From positions 620,001 through 684,000 of the forward strand of contig JASANH010000239.1 of assembly GCA_030248295.1 (NCBI GenBank): a stretch of DNA of 64,000 bases, in the 5' to 3' direction. This stretch comes from Mesodorylaimus sp. YZB2_4. Lineage: Eukaryota > Nematoda > Enoplea > Dorylaimida > Dorylaimidae. Under the pieces are notes generated by a model. That model saw only the letters and a list, made by a program, of their open reading frames with translations. It searched no databases and had not been told where the DNA came from. The translations under genes and the position numbers were made by a program. This document shows positions 12,235-25,200 of this stretch, piece by piece; the stretch's first letter is position 1, and each line of letters starts with the position of its first letter.

Positions 12235-12420
12235 TTTCCCGCCGCAAGCCGCTTATGACAGTTTCGCACAGATGAAAAAGTCCTTACTTAAAAGCTTGTG
12301 CGCAAGTCATCCCACTCTTGAAACCTTTTTTTAACAGAATAGCAACAAAATGCGATTTTTGAAAAATATCCTATTGAGGCCATTAATCAAAGAAACTGCC
12401 AGCAGAAAATTTTTGTCAAT
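12235..12420. repeat. TTATGACAGTTT-family element, copy 1
   Basis: It begins CCGCAAGCCGCTTATGACAG, then AAGCTTGTGCGCAAGT and AACAGAATAGCAACAA. The same ordered motifs are found at 16855-17000, and the ends are seen as an inverted pair at 32026-32270. The far end is not clear here. Confidence 0.6.
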
Positions 12421-12769
12421 ACGACTTTTTATTTTTGTAAAATTGTCAAAAACGGCTTGAAAAGCAGCTGTTCAAGCCTGTGCTAGAAGATAGTTTATCT
12501 TTTTGTACGACTCATGTTTCAATTGCAGTTATTATTGTTTTTGAGCCCTCTTTAGCCCTCTTTTGGGGGTTTTTGGGCCGCCATTTAAAAACCGCGAAAC
12601 ATATTTCGATAATTCTAGCGTGTCAACCTACGATCCTGCAAAACGATTTTGGATAAAAGTGGTCGGTTATCGAGATATGCAGATGAAACCGTTTCGCTCT
12701 GTGTTATAAGCTAGGTTGGGTCTTTGGACCAAAAAGTTCGACCAACTAGGGGATTCAACAATGATTTTT

Positions 12770-12850
12770 TGATGAAGCGAGAGTCGAACCCCTGCAAGTG
12801 CGCACCCAGCGTAAAAAGCAGACCACAACACGGGTCTGACATGACTTTGA
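12770..12850 (-). repeat. tRNA-derived SINE fragment
   Basis: Read on the minus strand it has a B-box-like GGTTCGACTC preceded by the A-box region of the SINE family. The plus strand shows GCGCACCCAGCGTAAAAAGC, close to the 34100 copy. Confidence 0.5.
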
Positions 12851-14378
12851 TGTCTGCACCAGCTCCACGCTTCTCCTAACACACATTAGAGCACTTAGTC
12901 GGTGCAAAATTTGAATTTGGCGCCCACAGCTGCACGGCTTTATATCACGAGGTGCAGGTGCATGGGAAGCCAATGAGATGGGGAGCGAGTCAATGCGCAC
13001 TAGGCGGGTCGTTTCATTCGTAGATACGTTTGCTAGGACTCATTGAGAAAATTCGTCTCGGCCGCATGGATGTTAGGCCCAAGGCTTATTTCCTGTTTGT
13101 AGCGTGTGTGTTACTTTTTCAATTGAGCAGACGCGCAAATTGGCACTGCTCGCCTTTCAATCAGCAGATCGAACTGTTTCAGTCGACTTATTCATTCAAT
13201 AATCGAATTGACTCTTTTTTCATTCATAAAAAATCTTATTTAAACTTTCATTCATTCTAGCAACTCATTTTAGCTGGCCACTTTTCCTCATTAGACTTTT
13301 CTGTCGCGAAGCCATTGTTCCATAAATATTCCGCCTTGAACCTAAGCTAGATTTCATATAATTTATTGGAATCGAGTAAAATCAAACAGACGAAATTGAA
13401 AAAGCCAATGTCTTTGATTTTATCAAAATATGCAAAACTATTTAGAATTTTTATATTTTACAAACAATTTTAAATTGTTTGTGCGAAACCAGACTGAAAA
13501 TTTGTTGGTTGCGGGAAATATGCGAGCGTGCCGAATTTGTCGAGTATAGGATGTGTATATTGATTATAGCGGGCAGTGAACGGAGGTCAAAAGAGGACAT
13601 TCGTTTGGCGTTTGCGGGCGAAAAGCAGGAAATTGAGCGAACTGTACGACATGCAAGAGCCAGCTGCCACCGCGGCGTCTGGCCTACAGTAAGCGTTCGT
13701 TTTTTGTACTTGTCGATGGTGAAAATCTTGCGGCAGATGGTGCAGCATATTCGACATTCTCGCACCTCTTCTCTCCGTGCCATTTACGACATTAGCACGT
13801 GACTTGTGCGGTCTGCTCGTCCTTGCCCGTCCCAGCCCGCCCTCGCTTTTAGGTCTAGCGTCCTGTCTCGTTTCTATATTTTCCTTTTTCCATACCTTCT
13901 TTTATCGAGGGTGTTTGGGCCTGAATGGTTTTAGTTCGAACAGCTCGTCGCCTGGCCTCTAAAAATAGCCGTGGCCTCATGCATACACCGACTACTACTT
14001 CCGTTCACAAGGCGACCGCTCGTTACGTGAAGCGTGGTCGAATGAGGCAGGCCGGTCGGCTTTTTGTTAGCCTCTCTTCGGCCTCTACTATGAATCAATA
14101 TTATGTTCTGAAAGAAAGATGGGGCGCGTTTCTCGTTTTCCTTTCCGCATTCACGAGCAAACCTGATCGTAGCTACGCTAAAACTGACCCGAGCCTCTAG
14201 CCTTGATATTTCTCCGCCCTACTCGGACCATCCATGTTCACGATTCCGACTGATCTGAGGGCCCCTCCCGCGACTGACAGTGCCAGGCTAGGATTTGCCT
14301 CTTCTTCGTCTCCATCGGACTGGATTTCGACTTTTCTGTTTTGCAGCATGGAATCACCTAATTATGATCTATTTCAGA

Positions 14379-17300
14379 ATGGAACGGGGGGATGGGGAGT
14401 TGGGAGAGCGCTTGGTCAGCGTTCAGGGCGTTGTCATGGCTTGGGACGACAAGTACGCCGGCTGGCAACCATCGGACGGCGGGGGTGTCTCGAACGTGGT
14501 GCTCTACCAACGTCTACGTTCGGTGGGAGATGTTGGTACGACGACCGAGGAGGAGCCGGGACCATCGCACGCCCACTTCGAGACCACATTTCCCGCGCCC
14601 ACTTACGAGTACATCATTCGGGGAGAACGAGTCGAGGGCAAAGAAGTGAGTCCCCCAAGCATCGGTCACCCACCTAACTGTATTTGCTCTGCAGCTAACC
14701 CTGTTCTGCCGAATTACCAAAGATATCAATTATCGACAAGTTATGCCGACCTTTCACCACTGGCAAATCGGCGAGCAGAAATATGGTCTGGTGTTCAGCA
14801 GCAGTCACGAGGGTGCCAGATTTCATAATCGACTGCAAAAAGCAATCGATCATCTTTTTCAACAGAGCAAGTCAAGTATGTTCGCGCGGTGGCTTTCCGC
14901 TTTCCTCAGTGTTGTTACACTGTAGAAACTGGTCGGATTGTCGCTGGAGGAGTAGCCAGCTAGGCTAGTACTGTAGATACGGGTATTACCGGGTTTTCTG
15001 TACGCCTCGTTTAATCCCCCCCCCCCCCCCCACACGATAGTTTACCCAGGTACAGGGGGGGGGGGGGGGAATGGGTACCAATTTGTGACAGGGGTCTGCC
15101 TTATATTGTCGCTAAAGGAGTAGTCAGCGCCACTGGTTTTCCCAGTCTTGTACTGTAAATATAATATGTTTCAAATAACCAGTTGTATGCTGTATATTAC
15201 CAAGATCACAGCGAGTAGCTTGGTTATCAGGGATGTATGCCACCGCAATTTATGCATGTATCGTGAATTTTTGGAGTCCTTTTAGTTTCCCTCGTGTAAT
15301 CCCCCCTCCCCGAGTACCGATGTGGTATATCCCCAAGGATCTGTCTGGTTTTATGATACACCTTCACCCCGTAGGGTCCTCGAGGGGGTACCGATGTGAG
15401 GTATGTGGCTCATCCCCCCACTACTTTTATGATACCCCATCCCTTATAGGTTTCTCGGGGGGGGGGGGGGGGGCATAGCCTACCCCTAGCCTATGTCTAT
15501 GATACCCCATCCCTTATAGGTTCCTGGGGGGACCCATGTACAGAATGGGGTATATCCCACGAATGCGTGCTGCCATATATTCACGATGAAGAGCTATGAG
15601 AAGAAAACTGCTCGCGTGGGAATTCTGTGAGTGGCTGATTTTTAAAATAACATCAGCTTTTTGTGAGCCCTCGAATAATTTGAGTGTTTATGGTAACTGC
15701 TGCGGGTGGTCGTTCTGTCCAGTTTATAGCCTGAATAAGTACAGTATATCCGCATACAAATATATTCAGCCCCTTTTACGATATGTTATCTACCCACATT
15801 TCTTATACCTAATTTATATTTTGTCGTCAAAATCCCCCTTTCACTTGTTTTCTGTGCCCAAGTCTAGCCCAAGGCCCACCTTATCGGACAAAAGGCACTG
15901 CCTCTAGCAGACCTACAGTATGCAGGCATCATGCAAGCCTTGGAGCTGGTGTCAGAATGCGTGTGCGAGTTGCATCGACCCATCACGTCACAATGAGATA
16001 ACGAGCACGGACACGAGACTTGGTCAGAATGCGCGTCCTGTCCCAGAATCCCTCGTTGCGCCCGCTCCTACGTCATGGTTAGCTTGGGCGGAAGAGGGAT
16101 ACTGTAGACAGTATGACAGCACAGTCCCAGACTGTATGCACTCGATTGAGCCATCATGGGGCACTGAGGGGTATGACAGACAGTTGACTTTATGAATAAA
16201 TCGATTTCGCGCAAACAGAGGTTAAAAAAGAAGTAATCTAGAGTAGTTAGAAATAATGAAATAGTGAGTGAAACTAGTATTTTCAGGTTCTGAGGAGTCG
16301 AACGGCGAAGGACGAGGAGAGCGTTTGGAAGATGATGTTTTCGTGGTACGTGTGCAATTAATAATTAGTACATAATTTAAAAGCGGGTGGGCGAGTGCGT
16401 GTCCTTCGGCCATGTTCAAGGACGTCACGAGGGACCTAAGAAATATGACCCAACAAACCCACGCAATAATCTTATCTGTCTTAAAAGGAAAGTTTCAATT
16501 CGAAAAATCTTACGAGAATTGATAAAATGCTAGAAATTCTGCGCAATGTGTTTTAAATTTGCCGTTTTCATGCGCAAAGAAAAAAGCCGAAAAAACTATA
16601 ACTGAGGGCGGGAATTTTCACTTTGATCTGCGAATCTCTTTTAGGGTGGTTAAAGTTTTTTATAAGGCGGGAATTTTAAATGTGGGTTTCTGAAATATTA
16701 TGCCACAAATTAAATCCAGACCTTTTTGGCGATTTTTAAAAATAATTCTTAGAGAGATCGCGAAGTTTTTGAATTCCCGCGCTTCGTGATAAGGTTAAGC
16801 TAACCCAATATGAAATTTTTGGTTAGCAGCAGATTGTAAAGAGCACAACGCAAAATTTGAATTTCTCGCTGCAAACTGCTTATGACAGTTTTGAAAAGAC
16901 GAAAGTCCCTCACTTCAAAGCTTGTGCGCGTGCCACCCTTCGAAGTGTTTTAACAGAATAGCAACAACTTCTGGCAACTTTTTGAAAAAATCAATAAATT
17001 ATAAGTAAGGGAAACTGCGAATATGAAATTTATGTTAATGCAACCAGCGCGCAGACGCAAAATTGTCAGAAGCGACTCGAAGCGAGAAGTTTAAATTTCG
17101 CAATGAAAAGCCTGTGAGATGGTCTACAAGCCGTCTTAGCTGTCTTGTTGGTTTTCTAGCCTGTCGAACTGCCATTGAGTCGTGCTGAGAGTTGGGAAAG
17201 TGGCATAACTTCACGCTCGGTGCCGGCGGGGACGGCATTGAGTACGCTTCGACTGCCAGCGAGTACAAGCGTGGTGCCAGCCATCATTCATCCTCCACCA

Positions 17301-18215
17301 GGATTGCCTTCGATTTCGAAAAAGAAGAAAAGCCTGATGTCTGCAACTGGTGTGCCTTCAGAATATGGAGCTAAAGCCAGCCCGGCACGAACGCCGACCT
17401 GGCCGAAGACGCCGAGTTCGGTGGAAACGGTCGCGAAGGCGGGCGCAGCGTCAGCAACGCCTTATCCTTATGTTTATTTCCAAAAAGAGCCATCCAGTGC
17501 GACAGTGTTCATAAAAACGCACGCTCACGCTCTTCATCGACCAGCCTCGACCGGTGGCTTACAACCTTCCGCCTCCTATTATCTGCCATTCGCTCAACAG
17601 TCCGCACGCGGCGTCACGCTGGCCAAACCGACGACGGGATTGGAGAAGCGAGAATCGACGAGTTCCTTGAAGATCCCATTGATTCATCACTTGCCACCAC
17701 CAGCTTCAGTCGATTTGGCCCAACGACGAGGCAGGCCGTCGAGATCGAGCACTGGTCGCGCCAGTCCCACGCCTGTTTCCATGTTTAGGCGCGAGAGATG
17801 CTTCTATTGCAAGAATGTCTATTCGGAACAGGAGAATCGACGGGGCGCGTGCCCGGACGCCCCCGATTCGTGCGCCAGATGGATTCGAGCGTGCACTTGT
17901 TTGTGGGGCGCCGAGTGCGTCCTCGCCCAATGTCTGGGCGCAGAGGCCGCGCAAGAGGCCGATGTTTGTTCGTGCTCGCCCCAAGTTCCATTGAGGATCG
18001 TTCGATGGATCGTGCTGGCGTCGTTGTCCTTATTCGCACCTTGTCTCTGCTTGTATCCACCCCTCATGGTCTGCTATCGAGGATGTCGACGTCGTGGCTG
18101 GGTCGGTGGCAGACATCGTCCAAGTGGAAGCACACAGTCGTCGGCGTCGGGCGGACGATCGTCGTCGTTGGCCCGCATGTCGACCCCCGAAGCGTCCAGT
18201 GTCTATTATCGGTGA
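14379..18215 (+). CDS. Spred: Spred, Sprouty-related EVH1-domain protein
   Basis: Four exons join in phase: 14379-14645, 14695-14875, 16287-16345 and 17160-18215, giving 520 residues. Residues 1-150 form an EVH1/WH1 domain: VVMAWDDKYAGWQP, YEYIIRGERVEGKE, LTLFCRITKDINYRQVMPTF, then HHWQIGEQKYGLVFSS. The middle is Ser/Thr/Pro-rich linker; I do not recognise a Kit-binding domain. The C terminus is a cysteine-rich Sprouty domain: CFYCKNVYSEQENRRGAC, DAPDSC, CTCLWGAECVLAQCLG, then ASLSLFAPCLCLYPPL. Spred proteins are membrane-associated and inhibit Ras-Raf-ERK signalling with neurofibromin as partner. TTTCAG lies one base before the ATG, so the start may follow a trans-splice or 5' UTR acceptor. 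I end the protein at TGA 18213-18215. A GTGAGA donor overlaps that stop, with a TTGCAG acceptor at 18308, and would add a short alternative tail. Confidence 0.93.
15018..15560. repeat. Poly-C/poly-G tracts in Spred intron 2
   Basis: The second Spred intron has a run of about 17 C near 15018, a run of G near 15055-15069 and another near 15459-15473. Between them is a diverged tandem repeat of GATACCCCATCCCTTATAGG (two near copies around 15433 and 15503). Confidence 0.7.
16855..17000. repeat. TTATGACAGTTT-family element, copy 2
   Basis: It contains CTGCAAACTGCTTATGACAG, AAAGCTTGTGCGCGTG and AACAGAATAGCAACAA in the order seen at 12235. It lies in the third Spred intron next to several GCGGGAATTTT motifs (16610-16680). 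Confidence 0.6.
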
Positions 18216-21200
18216 GACCACCACGATCAGCCTCGTTCCCTTCCCGTTTACTGATTGTGACATCTGTCATTCGATTCATGGGACATTACTGACACCCTGA
18301 CCTTGCAGAATGTTGAAATTTCCGTGCGCCACGACTAGGCGGGGCCCCCTTATTAGTGGTGCGTATTCCTAACCCAGTGAAACATGTATCCAGATCTATT
18401 GTTGGCCATAATTTCGAGCGGCCAGTAATTTAGCGTTATAAATAGATATTCGACTTTTACATTGCATTTTTCCATTTTTGTGAGTTTTCAGCAGGTGAGA
18501 AATACGCGCGAGCGCGTAGGCACGGTATTTCTGACTGACATGGTCAAGTGACTGGCCTAGTAGCGTGTGACCGTGAGATTTAAGTACACATTTTATGAAC
18601 CCTCGCTACGACCATGGCCCCTGCCAATGTCCATAGAACACCTCAAATCCAAAAAACCCAGGTGCTCTGAGTGAGGAAAAATTCTAAAGATCAGGCTTAT
18701 AACAATTTTCTCAGGGATCCTAGTCCCAAAGTAGCCCCGTAGATAATAAATTTCTTGACGCAATTCTTAGCGCATTGTGTCTTCTTTCATGATAGTCTAT
18801 TAAAGGAGATGTTTTTAGGGTGAATGAATTTCTTCGTGCTTATCACTTTTCAGGCGTGTGTGAAATTTGAAATGAGCATATCAAATGTTGCATGGCTAAC
18901 CCGGTGCGAATGTGATCCGACATTGATTGTTCGTGGTGATAATGACCGGATTATCATGGATGCTGATCATGTTATGCTTTTTTACAGAGTTTAAAATTTC
19001 GAAAAATCACATATTTTGGTGTCTGGTGATCGAGAGAGCATTAAATGGGAGGAAAGTGAGATGAGATTTGTATAAATTAATAACCAGCCTAACGGAAAAG
19101 CAACAATGGAATTCAGAATTGACAGATATTTTAGCATATCAAGAAATAGTTGAGATTATTTGCCCAAGCAAATTACAGTAGGCTTTCATTGAAATTTGTT
19201 TTATGAATGGAATAAAAAAGTGGTTGTGCCTGTGAAATAATGAATCAAGTAGGATGGCGGAAATTCGATCAATGGCCAATGGGAAAGAGGGAGCACCAGA
19301 GCTATAAAACTGATAGAATTTCTTTGTGCCTAGTCTTGACGATAAGCCCTATTTGCCTCGGCCACCCACTCACTCCTGGCGTGCAGTGGCATCGATTTTC
19401 CTCTCTTGGCGTGCATATGGTAGTTGGTGGGCGGCGAGGTAGGCTCGCTTTCGTTCAGCTTAGAAGGTGTCTTGTGAATGGAGGGCGTAGAAGCGCGACA
19501 AGTACGGGAATGGTAGCAAGAATTGAGCGATCCAGTGCCCTGACGAAACATGTGCGGCCAATGAGTAAGTTGCGTGGGACGAGAGGATATCAAGCGCACT
19601 CGGGCACGGAGCCAACACTTCCCCTGCTCATTCTTTGCTAACCGACGCCTCGCAGGGACGGTCTACCTACGACCAACAAGATTTGTTCAGATATTCAAAT
19701 TCAGTACAAAGGCCCCGCATAAACGAGCGAGTAGAATGGAAACGGCGACAGTGACGTAGGATGATCAAATATGGTGCGTTTTCCGCGCGGGCTCGAGTGA
19801 GTTCTTGCGAAGCCGCTGTACGTACTGGAGTATAGAAATGGGTTCTGGTCAGGTAGTGTCCACTAGGAAATCCTGAGGTCGAAATATAAGATTTGGTCGG
19901 GCTAAGTGCATTTTTAATCGAGGTCGAAATCATGCATAATCCATCCTCAGTCACAGCCTGCAACCATCTCTGACTGAAAGACAAAGCCATGACAGAAAAC
20001 ATGACATCTGAAACTATCCTTTACACACGTGCAATGGTGTGGCGCGGATCTGGCAACGCTATAACTAAACTTTGTCATAGTGTCAAGAATCATCAGCATC
20101 CGAATAAGGCTAGAGAAAAGAAAGATCCAAAATATGTGAACGATCAGTGTACTTTTAAATTTGGCGCTTCTACAGTGATTCGCAGGTTCATCTTGTTCTC
20201 ATCTTGTGTTTTTTATCAGCCGATGACCCACTCTGCTAGTTGACAATGAGTGGTGACATTGCCCGAAATTAGATGACGGAATGATCAGAATTTAATTTTA
20301 AATTTGGCGCTTCTACAGTGATTCGCAGGTTCATCGTGTTCCCGCCTCGAATTTTTGAATCGGTTGGTGTCGTACTATGCTAGTGGGCAGAAGAAAGTGA
20401 CCTCGCTGACAATTTGGGCGGCTGATTTGCCCCGCACAGCTGTGCACTTTGCGCTTACCAGATGGGCGCCAAATTTAAAAATCTACTTTCAGATCATATT
20501 CCAACTTACTTCACATTTCTGTCTGCTATTCTTGTTAAAAACAGTTTTTGGATCTCGAATGCATGTTACCATGTCGCTTTTGCAATTTGCTATTGCTATT
20601 TTACTTCTTATCCAAACACGTGACTGTGCACTCAACGGATAAGCGACATCACAATATTATTAAAAGAAAGCAGATAAAGTCAAGCAAAACTAATCTTTTC
20701 GATGGCGTCACGAAAACCACATTGAGGCAACGAAGCAACATCATGCGATAAATCATTCTACATCTGAATGCACGAGTAATTAAAACATTGCTTAAAACTT
20801 TCGAAATTATGTCGAGGCACGAAATTATGTCACCAAACGTGGGTGTGCACACTCAATGGTGAAGGGACATTGGGCATGGAATGATCTCACGAGGCGTGAA
20901 GGCAGATGCCCAACCCACCAGGCCTGGTTATCAAGTGTATGTGCAGCCTTATCCACCAAATTTCGCATTGGTAATTAGAACACTTCACAGACGATCAGAG
21001 TTATAGAGAAGCGCAAAAGAAGTGCAATGCACTCTAAAAAAGCCTGCAGCTTCTGTATTTCTTAATTTCCCTCAGCTCCTACGGAAGCTCTGCTGCCAGG
21101 TCCCCTAAATGTCCCTGAAAGTAACGTGCACCAGGCCAGGTGAATGGGGTCGAACTGTGAACCCATTGTCGGAGCCGGGTATAAAATGTGTATGAGCATG

Positions 21201-22225
21201 ATGTGGCACAGCTACTAGTTAGTAGAGGCGATACCAAGTATAGAGACGGAAATAGTTTCAACCAACGCAGTTTAAAGAAAAATTGATTTATTGTTAGAGA
21301 AAAAAGCAAAGGGTGCTATCGAATGCAACAAAAATCTCCAGCTGCAGAAAGGTCAGAAATGCACAAATCTTTAAGACAGAATATCTATAGTCTGCTATAT
21401 CCCTGCTATGTCCCCGCTTTAATTATGGCTACTTGATTGCGCAAAACTCCAACCCCGTTTCAAGTGCAAATTATTATCCCAGATTAAATGCAACGTAGGA
21501 CAAAAACCCAGATCTCCTGAAAGTACAAAACAGGATCATGCATAGCACCCTAATTTCAGGAAGCACTGGATCGATATCAAATACTAGCTATATTATTTCA
21601 TCACATAAGTAAGTGTCCAGTGAAGGAATGTATGTCGGAATAAGGCTTCACTTTTGTGCCAGACAGTCAAGGAATGTAAACGTTGCCAAGGCAAACTGAG
21701 TGCAATAGGCGTGCTGACCATGCAAGCTAACTGTGCGCGCCAAGTCCGAAGTGCGCATTCAAATGCTGTAAGCTACTAGCACACATTCCGTTGCATTTAC
21801 ATCAATTCCAAATGCATTTCCCGTCAAAAAAACTATTGCAAAAGACCTCACTACACTGCGGATCGTCCCCATCTGATTTTAAAATCTAGCCGCACCTGCT
21901 TGTAGAAAACGATAGAATATGTAGAATTAGCACCGATTGTCCTTGATGTCCCGCAGTGTCCATCACTCTGCTGAGATGTTTCGGAAGAGCCATATGTAGG
22001 AACTATGTATTCCCATCTGGTGTACTTCATGATGCAACATTCGTAAAAACTAAGCTGGCACCTTACATTGAAATAACGTTCAAAACAACGCGTTCTTACA
22101 CATAAAAGGATACAGTTGACGTTATAACGCGTTATCTACAATATTGTTATCTTTTCCATGAATATCGCTGGCCAAAAAGATGTCGTTGCGCTAAATATCG
22201 TTATTAAAGTCAACGTTTGCCAACA
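18216..22225. other. Intergenic stretch between Spred and the W-module gene
   Basis: I recognise no gene in these 4 kb. The open frames at 19240-19641 and 19330-19599 overlap on opposite strands and carry no domain. A 37-base string (AAATTTGGCGCTTCTACAGT...) occurs twice, at 20158-20194 and 20299-20335, as a direct repeat about 140 bases apart. A degraded tRNA-derived SINE is at 20825-20935. Since Spred (+) and the W-module gene (-) converge here, no promoter is expected in most of it. Confidence 0.45.
20825..20935 (-). repeat. Degraded tRNA-derived SINE
   Basis: The reverse strand reads GGCCTGGTGGGTTGGGCATC, then ATCATTCCATG, TGTCCCTTCACC and TTGAGTGTGCACA. This matches the SINE at 36838-37010 except that the B-box part is deleted. 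A separate T-arm-like GGTTCACAGTTCGACCCC lies nearby at about 21150. Confidence 0.6.
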
Positions 22226-25200
22226 CTAACCGGCGCCTCTACGATACCAAACCCAGTGACCGTCATCAAACCAATAGTAATCGCCGTCATAGCTGTCGCG
22301 ACGTTGTTCGTGATCTGAAAATCGACAAAATGCAACAACTGGAATCTGCATGCACGGATACATTTCGATAGTCATGCCCATCCCAGCAAAAGTGTGGCAT
22401 GTGCGTGACTTGTTAATGTATTACGCCCGAGATAGGTTAAAATCATGATCGGGATTCAAACACATCGAAAACAGATTCGAATGACGTTCACGGATGATTG
22501 TGTCCAAAATACACCAACGTGAACTCTGCTTACAGTGTCCACCATTCCAAGCAAGATGATCTCCATGGGCGTCGACCCACCTACGGTGGCCAGGATCGTA
22601 GCGATACCATTTTCTTGAATCTCCGTCCCAACGTTCTTCGTGTGCTAAAAAATATCCTTCTGACGTAAACATAATGTGCGAAAATGAAAAAATTCATACA
22701 ATCTCTGCCACGCCCCCAACTTCTTTTTCTGCCCCATCGATTGCCCCAACGGGACTCGAGGTCATTTCCACCACGTCCACCATTTCGTGACCACACCCAG
22801 TGGTCTCGCGAGTAGCGATAATAATTTCCATCAGAATCATCCCAACGTTCTTCTCCATCTGAAATTAAGACGTCATAGAATGATGCCTTGCCAAGTCGAA
22901 GGTCAGCAAATTCTAGGCAGATCTGAACTCACATTCAACATGTGAGAAGTGAAATGCTCTGAGCTACAGTGGATACTTATGGACTCTACTGCGTACGGTT
23001 GGTACGCAGTAGAGTCCTTGAATGTGAATGCGTATTGCGTGATACGCAAATTGCGTACTCCACAAAGTATGCATACAAGTTTGCGTATTGCGTATTTTTC
23101 CTACTATAGCTAATGATACATGTAGTCATAAACTGCAACTAACTGTATGTCAATAGCTGAAGTGTCAACCACCACAACAGTACAACAGACGTAAGACATC
23201 GCAGAACTTGTCGCTGCCGCTTATAGTCAGTTCAAAAAACGTGTTTGGGGAGAAATTTCTGTTTGATCTGATCATGGGTTATTTGCCAGGGCGCCATCAT
23301 GGTTCAGCCAGCAACCCGTTTGGGCCAGAATCCCTTTCTGGCCAGTTTCCCTTTCGAGCCAGTGTCGGTGGGGTTTTTGCAAGTGTTCGTGCACAGCCAG
23401 TCCCGATTCACCCAAAATCTCTGCACAGAAAGTGCATCAGGTGGGTGGTGTTCTCTAAGCATGCCCGCACCCGCACTCATGACGTGTTTAAAAATGGTCA
23501 AAATTCCAACAGATCATAATCGAGAGCTAAAACTGGAGGTGATTCTACAAAACGGCCATGGTGTCACCCTGCTGTGTTCTTCGTAACCTGATTTGTGAGC
23601 TCTCAAAAAAATCAGAATATGTTATCGATGGAACGTTAGTTTGGTTCCATGCCATATTATGTGCTCGCCATGTGCTGCTGCAAGAAATTCAAGCTTACTC
23701 GGATCCTTGGTTCACTAAGGGCATTTGAAGGGGGTTGAAGTAAACTTCCATGTAAAGAATGCTTGGCTACCTTTTCAAAAAATATTTGGCTGAATCAGTT
23801 TTCTGGTTAAACCGGGACTGGCCAAAAGGGGTCTCTGAGAATTTTTCTGGCTCAAAGGGGACACTGGCCGAAATGGGCCACAGTCGGCACAGATACTTGA
23901 ACCAGGATAATGCTCAGGGCACGAGTTGCCATATATCCTGTTTATAAATCCAAGAACCTGGCACACAATATGGCTTGGTGGCCGCAGAACCTACGATCAG
24001 CAAGCGACCGACTTTGAGCTTCTTCGACTACCTTCTAGTCTATCTTTGAGAAGCTACAGTTCTATGGTCCCTCACTCGCTGTATTGAAACAGCTCTTTTG
24101 CTGGCCGATTATTTGAAAAAACAGGTTTTATAACTTTGGGCATTTTCCTCATATCCTGCATGCGAGCGGACTCGCTTTGGAAGGATCTTCATTGAGAATC
24201 CTGAGCGGTCATGTCAAGGTCAGTCACTTTGCGGAAACGAATACAGATTCTTTGGTCCCTCCACAATGTGTGTGTACATAAGAAATCCAAATCGAGAAAT
24301 AACGACACAAAGTAAATTAGCAGTAACTTATTGCATTTTGCTGCAAACTTCCAACCTTGCTGCGAGAGAATACTATGGTGAACTTTCTAAAGTAATTCGA
24401 CTGCTTCCTCTAACATAATGTGACTCGGACTCTCGATTACAAAGACGTGCAGTAAATACAAAATATGGTACAAAAGGAAGTTATACTGTACGGTAGCCCT
24501 TCCTCCTACTACAAAAGAGTCGGAAATCGCGCAATAATTTTTGGTTTGGTTGAAGCCACTAACATGAAAATACGCATTGTATGTATTGCGTACAACCCAG
24601 TTTGCGTATGCGTATATGCGTACACCAGGTGGAATGCGTTTGCGCATGCGTACGCGCATACGCATCCAAATTTCAATGCGTAATCCGCAAACTTTGCGTT
24701 TGCGTATTTTGTACGCAACCAAGTGCACTACTGGGCGGAGCAGCCAGATCGACAAATTTACGATATACGGGTTGAAGCGGATATGCAATTTTTCATCTTG
24801 ATTTATGAGGGCGCTTTTCAACCTGAGAGAGCTCCCAATTTTTAAATTTTCCGCTGTTCGGATATGCAACTTGCTTGTACTAAAATAAAAGCGGGAAATT
24901 TAAAGGTGCTGCGTAAATCAGGTGAAAATTAAAAATTTTAGATTATTTCTAATTTTCACCTGATGCCCGCCTGGTGGCGTGAGGGAAGAGGGTCAGTGAT
25001 TCACTTATACCACGCATTTAGGCGAGACATTTGTGATAAAGCGAGCTTTGTTTTGATAAAACTGAGTATATGTTTAGAGCATTCAGGGGCAGGTAAGAAG
25101 GTGAGGCGAGTGGCCATCAATTAAGGGCCGAGTACAGCGAGATTGTGGCGGTTACATTTTGATAGGTAATATGGATTTTCAAAAACCATTCGCATGTGTA

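Larger units (their letters stand above)
6784..14378. other. Gene-poor 7.6-kb stretch
   Basis: I see no gene with recognisable domains. The stretch contains a tRNA-like SINE fragment (7018-7086), a GTCACTGTGACC satellite (8240-8535), an isolated possible exon (9120-9201), a CTGAAACATCAACCC fragment (9478-9575), a 168-base MITE (11903-12070), a TTATGACAGTTT element (12235-12420) and a SINE fragment (12770-12850). Open frames at 13451-13802 on both strands and at 13777-14200 lack introns, domains or support. The last kilobase before 14379 is probably the Spred upstream region, but I see no clear TATA box. Confidence 0.5.

Noticed and set aside
14234..14677. Frame running through Spred exon 1 in another phase
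   Set aside because: The EVH1 domain is read in the frame starting at 14379; the other frame has no homology.
16610..16680. GCGGGAA motifs as E2F binding sites
   Set aside because: The motif recurs all over the window in introns and repeats, so individual occurrences cannot be taken as regulatory sites.
17706..18279. Overlapping minus-strand frames under the Sprouty domain
   Set aside because: They are shadows of the GC-rich Spred exon on the plus strand, which has clear domain homology.
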